A DNA stretch of 64,000 nt from Bromus sterilis (Eukaryota > Streptophyta > Magnoliopsida > Poales > Poaceae). Each line of letters starts with the position of its first letter. The first letter of the stretch is position 1. Shown here one piece after another: positions 58,496 through 64,000 of the stretch. A model generated the notes under the pieces. It worked only from the letters and a program-made list of their open reading frames with translations. It made no database searches and had not been told where the DNA came from. A program made the translations under genes and the position numbers. The stretch is from positions 284,291,501-284,355,500 of the forward strand of contig OX465599.1 in the NCBI GenBank assembly GCA_950022295.1, written 5' to 3'.

Positions 58496-61399
58496 GATGT
58501 TTTTTCTTCTGTTTTTAGTGGTCATGATGATTTTTACTACTTTAGCAACATCATTGTATCTTTATTTTACAAGCTTTGTGCCATTTATAGCCTCATATGA
58601 CAAGGGCAGGAAAAGTTGTGACATGCTGTCCAGAAAACAGATTCTGTCCTCGTGACGGGAAAATCGTAGAAAAATCCAAGTTCATCTCTTTGGGTTGAAT
58701 TTTTTACACAGAGTGCTATATACAATCACGGAACTTTCGTATGTTCTGAATTTTTTGATTTGAGTTGCGGAAGTACCCCTAAAAAATTCTTTACTACCTG
58801 CTGTTCTGTTTTTCACAGATTCTGCCACGTTTTGTCTCTCTTTACTTTTGCAAACCTTAAGCTTGATTTTTCTTTGCAAAAACTTTTTGGAAATCTTGAG
58901 AAACAGTAGCTCTTCAAGAATATCTTTATTTGCAGTAGAGGAAAATTATTTTAATAGGGTAATAACCTCTCTAATCAGTTTACAATGAGTTATGTATGAA
59001 GGGAGTTTTCAAGTGTGTGATGGAAGATGATGAAAGAAGATCCTGGAGTGTCAAACGCTCAAGCTTGGGGATGCCCATGTGCATCCCCAATAAATATTCA
59101 AGGAGACTCAAGCGTCTAAGCTTAGGGATGCCCCCCGTGCATCCCCTTCATCATCAACAATTATCAGTTCGTCCCTCGTTGCACTATATTTTTATCACTT
59201 CATGCGTTATGTGCTATGCTTCGAGCGTCTCGCTCTTTACTTTTCTTAGGTTTGTTTTTTCTTTGTTTGCTGTTCATAACAAGTTAGACCCAGCTTTATT
59301 TTGTGTGGGAGAGATACACGCTCCGCTTGAACTAGAACTCCTCATAGGATTTGCCTGCTTATTCTCTTAGTTGTGAGTTGTTCTTTTTCTTTTCTTAGCT
59401 GCTGCTGTCGTCGATATGTGACGGCAGATTCCATGGGGATGGCTAATGTGAGGGGAAGACGCGAGGAAGAAGATGTTGATGTTCAGTTATAGTGCTTTAG
59501 TTTCCTTCTAGAGCTTTTCTTTTGTCTTAGGTTGAACTTTCTATAGGTTGCATGTTTTATCTTGTTAGAGAGTTTGCCTGTTGCACTGAGTTTTGTGTCT
59601 TGACTAGAAAGTAGGTAATTGAAGTTGCTATTCTCTTTGTAGTAGTAACTTGCAATAGTTTTGAGGTATTGACTGGAGTAATGTTTGAACTTTTGGTGTC
59701 AAGGGCTCGAGCCTATTAGTGATAGATGTCGTATTTTGGGCAATCCGTGTTTATTTTCGAAAACCAAAACCCCTGTTGAGAACTCTAGCTACCAGATGGA
59801 TCACTAACCTCTGGAGGGTTCGAATATTAGAGTACACTCACGTACCATGAGTCGAGGATGCGCAAGGATAACCAAACCCCCATACACTCCTCCTCGGGGT
59901 ACTTGTCTCTTTGTGAACCTCCTGATTAGATTGAGAGTTACCGATAATAAGTGCATGAGTTCTTCGGACTAATGTGAGTATTCGAAAGTTGACACTTCCA
60001 CCTTCCCATATTTTTCTAGCCTTTCCTGTGCCGTGCATTGACTTCTTCTCACTCCGAGAGTTGGCGTCCACCTTCGCCGGTACACCCAAACCATTGGCAT
60101 GATACGCTCAGTCATCATAAACCTCCTTATATCTTCCCTCAAAACAGCCACCATACCTACCTATCAAGGCATTCCCATAGCATTTCCGAGATACATTGCC
60201 ATGCAACATCCACCTTCTCATGACTTGATCGTCATGTAATACATGCTACTTGCTTGATCGATGAGCCGCATACTAGTTGGGCCTTGCCCTAATCATTGCT
60301 ACATGACGCGCTAGTATCATTGCATAGCCTGCTACCCTGGCAGAAGCATACATTTGCATCATGATACTTACATTTTCTTTATGTGAGCACCTTTGTAAAG
60401 TGTGAAAGATCTCCTACATTCTTGTAAAATATAGAGTGTTGCCCCTAAAGTGAGGAAAAGATCCCAAAGAGGACAAAATCAAAAGATCCCAAAGAGGACA
60501 AATGAGAGAAATAGAAAGAGCCATTGAGGCCACCAAAAAAAATAAAAAAAATAGAAAAAAGAGAAAAATAAAAATAAAAAGAGAGAAGGGGGCACACTAC
60601 TATTCCTTTTGAGAAATCCACACTAGTACTTCATCCTCTATCCCTTGTAATCCATAGAGATCATCATACATGCATATAGCTATATGAGGACCCTTCACAC
60701 TATAGAACTTGGCTTGTATATTCCAATGATGATCCTCCTCAAAAGAGCTCTAGGTCTTCTTGAGCAAGCATGTTGGATGCACCCCCACTAGTTCCCTTGG
60801 AGAGCTTTTGGCTCACATGTGCATCCGTTGCATGGCAATCCCTACTCCTCACATCATATCTATCATATGGCCCTCTCTCGCATATGGTTGTCCTCATTGA
60901 TGTGAGCCTTTCACACCTTTTTGTCTTCCTCCTCCACCTTCTTTCAGTTTTGCCTTTTAGGTGTCAACTTTCTTGCTCACGCTCATCCATTGCATGAGTG
61001 CTCAAAATATCGAAAGGGAGTGGATCAGTTCGACTTGTGCCTGACTAGTGGTCTGGGGACGAGTCAAGATAAGAATCCAAAGGAGACTAAGTGTGAAACT
61101 TTAGTAGATAGTGGTTCTCAACAAAAAAATATTCTCGTATTCCCTATCCCCTTTCTTGCATGCAAACACCATCTGGAGACATTCGAGTCACAGACAGCGA
61201 GAGCTCTTGCACCTTTTGTTCTTTTGTTGCTTGTGTCAATGCTAATATAGACTCTTGCTTGTTAAGACTTGAATTGAATTGCATACTTTGATTTCTTTAC
61301 TTAAAATTCTTTATATGGTTGTGTGGCATGTCACCACAGAAATTATGCTTGTTATCATTTACCTACTCGAGGACGAGCAGGAATTAAGCTTGGGGATGT
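58496..61399 (+). other. Conserved 3' noncoding region of E3
   Basis: 58600-58880 matches the reverse complement of 22500-22770 in E2 (shared CAGATTCTGTCxTCGTGACG and TTTTTCACAGATTCTGC). The hairpins GGGGATGC/GCATCCCC lie at 59067-59088 and, with one change, 59124-59146. An A-rich tract lies near 60535-60590. The polypurine tract ends it. No coding ORF. Confidence 0.75.
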
Positions 61400-61983
61400 T
61401 GATAAGTCCCAAACGTATCTATAATTTCTGCTTGCTCCATGCATGTTTTGTGTGACTTTGCCATGTTTTGCTTGAACTGTCATACACTTTTTATCATATT
61501 TGGACTAACCTATTAACCCAGTGCACCCAGTTTCCAGTTCCTGTTTTTCTGCTGTTTTTGTATTTCAGGTTTTCCGGGCCTTAAAAGTGCCCAATAAATC
61601 CCGGAAAATTTATATAAAAAATCAGCGTCATGGAAGCTTCTGGAATAATCTAGATATGGCAGGAAAGCCACCACCGGGGGCCCAGGAGGGTCCCTGGCGC
61701 GGCCCCACCCTAGGCCGCGCCAGGAGGCCTCCTGGCTTCATGGTGCCCCCCTCGGTGCCCCCCTTCGCCTATATTTACCCCCTTGGCGGAAACCCCTAAT
61801 ATCGATCTGCTATTCCCGTTCTCCTCTCTGTTCCGCCGCCACCGCCGTTTCAAGATCGGGGCTGTCAGGAGAAGCTGCCCCGACACCCTGCCGGAAGGAG
61901 GAATCCCCTCCGGGAGACCATCCATCGCCATGGACGCCTCCCGGATGTGCCGTGAGTATTCCCCCTTGGACCATGGGTCTGTG
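61400..61983 (+). repeat. 3' LTR of E3, truncated
   Basis: Starts TGATAAGTCCC (TGATACG in the 5' LTR) and follows 55380-55965 until CATGGGTCTGTGA, then switches to unrelated sequence at 61984. More than 1 kb of the LTR is missing. Confidence 0.85.
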
Positions 61984-63275
61984 AATAACCCAGGGTCCCT
62001 GACCATGGGATTTTCCGGGGTTGATCCTCGTCACTAGGTCTCGGGGAGTCCGTACTAGGTTACAAAGATAGTTTCCTAGTTCTAGTCTTGCCTTGTACGC
62101 CAAGTTGCGCCTTCCATACTAGTCACGGACTCCTATGTCGGTGCCTGGTTGGGCCAATCGCGGGCTCGTCGTAGCTTCCCAGCAGGCCTTCTGTCTTCAT
62201 ACGCACCAGGTAGCCTTATACGCAGGAGTCGTGGGGTCGCCCCCTCGTCAATGCCCATGGATACTATGTAGAACTTATCAAGAAAGCTTCTCGTAAAGAT
62301 AATTAACCCCCTTGGTATAAATTTTTCTACACCTATGATCCACCATTCTACCTTCGAGTATTACTCCTGGTATCTCGAGGATATCATGCCTTTGCACTAC
62401 ATCTTATGAATTGTGATGAAACAATGCCTATCCCTGTAACAGCCATTTCATGGTTCTGGGTTGTCGTCAACCGGGAACACCGAATGCTTTTGCTTCACCA
62501 TTACTTTTACTTGATGCCGCCGTTGTTCGATTGTATTTTCTTGAAACCTTTTGACATGATGTGTCGTGGTCATCATCGACATCTTGGCTTCTACCAAGTG
62601 TTAATTGAATTCATGGTGAGAAATACCATCCTTTCCCCCTTGATGTTTTGTGTTATCATCGACAACCTCCTTTGACTCCCTGCCACTACAAACTTGGTCA
62701 TGCATATCTTGCTCTGTTTTCCCTTGGAAATGATATACCCCTAATACTTGTGTATAACCACAATTTCTTTTCCCTTGGTCTGTTTGATATGATGATCACA
62801 TTTTCCTTTCCATTAGCCTGTTTAATATTTCTTTTAATATAAATTATCCGAGCAGTGATAATTTCCTGCTCATGAAAACACTTCGGTGTACTACTTTGTC
62901 TGTACAACCTGTTACGATTGTTGATGACTTTTCGGTGACCACCGATGGACAAGAACTTTGCCAATTGGTCCACCTCGTCTTAACGAGCAGGAAAATGGTT
63001 CTCTTCGTCCCTCGCCCTTGGCACTGATGTTGTTGCCGACATAGCTAACAAGTTGTTCTCTGACTCACCTTGCAACTTGATCGTATTGTTTGTCACCACC
63101 CTTCTTATTCAATGTGGGCCCATAACCCACAGTTCCACATGATCGAAACCTGACTCTCTAGTACCTTCCTGTTCTCGAGGTTATTCCTCTTGCTTGACCT
63201 CGTATGCTGATGGTGGAGAAGTTAATAGGTTTCGTTGGGTTGCCTTCCCTGTTAACCACGCCAATAAACGATTCT
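61984..63275 (+). mobile_element. Fatima-like internal fragment, opposite orientation to 12183-13729
   Basis: Blocks at 62610-62670, 62695-62765 and 63090-63160 match the reverse complement of 13095-13150, 12990-13060 and 12640-12710, in mirrored order. No LTR end or coding region. 61984-62600 is not matched elsewhere in the window. The left end is an abrupt join to the E3 LTR without recognisable LTR terminus. Confidence 0.7.
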
Positions 63276-64000
63276 TGATAACCCACAAGTCTAGGGGATC
63301 AATTGTAGCTTTTCGATAAATAAGGATGTCGATCCCACGAGGAGCAGAAGGTGTTGATAAGTGACACTGGATAAGGAAAGGGCTGCACACACTTCAAAGG
63401 TAAATATTTAGGGGGTTTTGGTTTAAGCAACAGAAAAGTAAAAGACAAGCAAAGTAAATAGGGTAACTGAGGAGTAGCAAGTTTCCCAATCCTTTCACAA
63501 GGATAAGCCTAGGAACTAAACTTATAAAAGCTAAAGCGTTCTCGAGAACACGTGGGAGAGATAGCCAAGTTACTTTCATCATACTCCGCCAAGTAATATG
63601 TATTGTGTTGATAAGTGTTGGTGGGTGGATCAATGCTAGTACACTTTATAGACTAAGATAAGTGTACTCTTATGATTACACACCTTGCAAGCATCCGCAA
63701 ATACAAGGTAGTAATTAAGGCATAAGCCTAACCACAACATTACGATCAAGGATCCATAACTCCCTTGTGCAAAAGTGTGCGAACTGGGGTTCAGGTTTCT
63801 GTCACTCCGGCAACCGACCATAAGCATCCTTTGTGCACAATGTATTCCTCTAGGCCCATGAAAGGTGAAGTGTTAAGTGTTCGACTCACATAACACCACT
63901 AGAGAAATAACAACACAACTTAAGTATCAAAAAACACATAATACTTCAACATCATATGACTACTAACAACTAGAGTTCTCCCATGTTCTCAAGAACTAAA
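63276..64000 (-). repeat. LTR start of another gypsy element, cut by the window end
   Basis: Begins TGATAACCCACAAG and then runs parallel to 9087-9800 (solo LTR) with shared blocks such as CGAGGAGCAGAAGGT, CAAGCAAAGTAAA-like and CTTGCAAGCATCC. The orientation is assigned by that match. The rest lies outside the window. Confidence 0.8.

Larger units (their letters stand above)
55380..61983 (+). mobile_element. E3: plus-strand LTR element with an unrecognised ORF instead of gag-protease
   Basis: 5' LTR 55380-57031, priming site 57041-57057, a 420-codon ORF 57204-58466, 2.9 kb noncoding, polypurine tract AAGCTTGGGGATGT (61386-61399) and a truncated 3' LTR 61400-61983. LTRs and noncoding parts are diverged relatives of E2/F. 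It is inserted in the LINE; the base before the LTR is preceded by GGACG, whose partner is not in the window. The 3' LTR ends abruptly where Fatima-like sequence begins. Confidence 0.88.

Overview
The window looks like nuclear DNA of a grass of the wheat/barley tribe (Triticeae). It has large nested LTR retrotransposons whose LTRs open with TGATACGTC, a BARE/WIS/Angela-type solo LTR, a Stowaway-type MITE in an intron, GC-rich monocot first exons and a plant P450 gene of CYP97B type. No prokaryotic signals, CRISPR arrays, rRNA or tRNA genes were seen.

Layout. 1-7008: minus-strand Athila-lineage gypsy element with a long gag-protease ORF (2858-5572) and an ATHILA ORF-1-like ORF (876-2084). It sits inside the LTR of a second element, and a junction near 900 suggests a tandem duplication. 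7009-17352: large minus-strand gypsy element (Fatima-like) with LTRs over 3.6 kb, a primer binding site of TGGTATCAGAGC type and a 1.5-kb internal region without coding capacity. Its left LTR carries a solo LTR (9087-10599, target duplication CATAC). 17353-36426: three members of one LTR family nested in each other. An old LTR (E1) was split by a minus-strand element (E2, 18455-36098, duplication GCGCC). E2's 5' LTR was split by a plus-strand element (F, 26374-35818, duplication GGCAC/GGAAC). F's gag-protease region was split by a copia solo LTR (29695-31499, duplication AAAGC).

36427-53077 is the gene island. It holds a complete 14-exon CYP97B cytochrome P450 gene (38167-43435, 569 codons) and an intact intronless VQ-motif gene (50903-51583) with a TATA box and a W-box. 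Between them lie small repeats and a probable old copia LTR. 53078-55379 is a 5'-truncated, multiply broken L1-type LINE. It is interrupted by a plus-strand LTR element (E3, 55380-61983) whose LTR, priming site, 3' noncoding region and polypurine tract match the E2/F family. In place of gag-protease, E3 carries one intact 420-codon ORF that I do not recognise. 61984-63275 is an inverted relative of the Fatima-like internal region, and 63276-64000 is the start of another LTR.

How it works together: only the P450 and VQ genes look like functional host genes. None of the LTR elements has a visible reverse transcriptase, RNase H or integrase, so all would have moved using enzymes supplied by other elements. 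E2, F and E3 share cis-acting ends and a long conserved noncoding block but carry different proteins. That makes E3 and its unknown ORF the best candidate here for an undescribed system.
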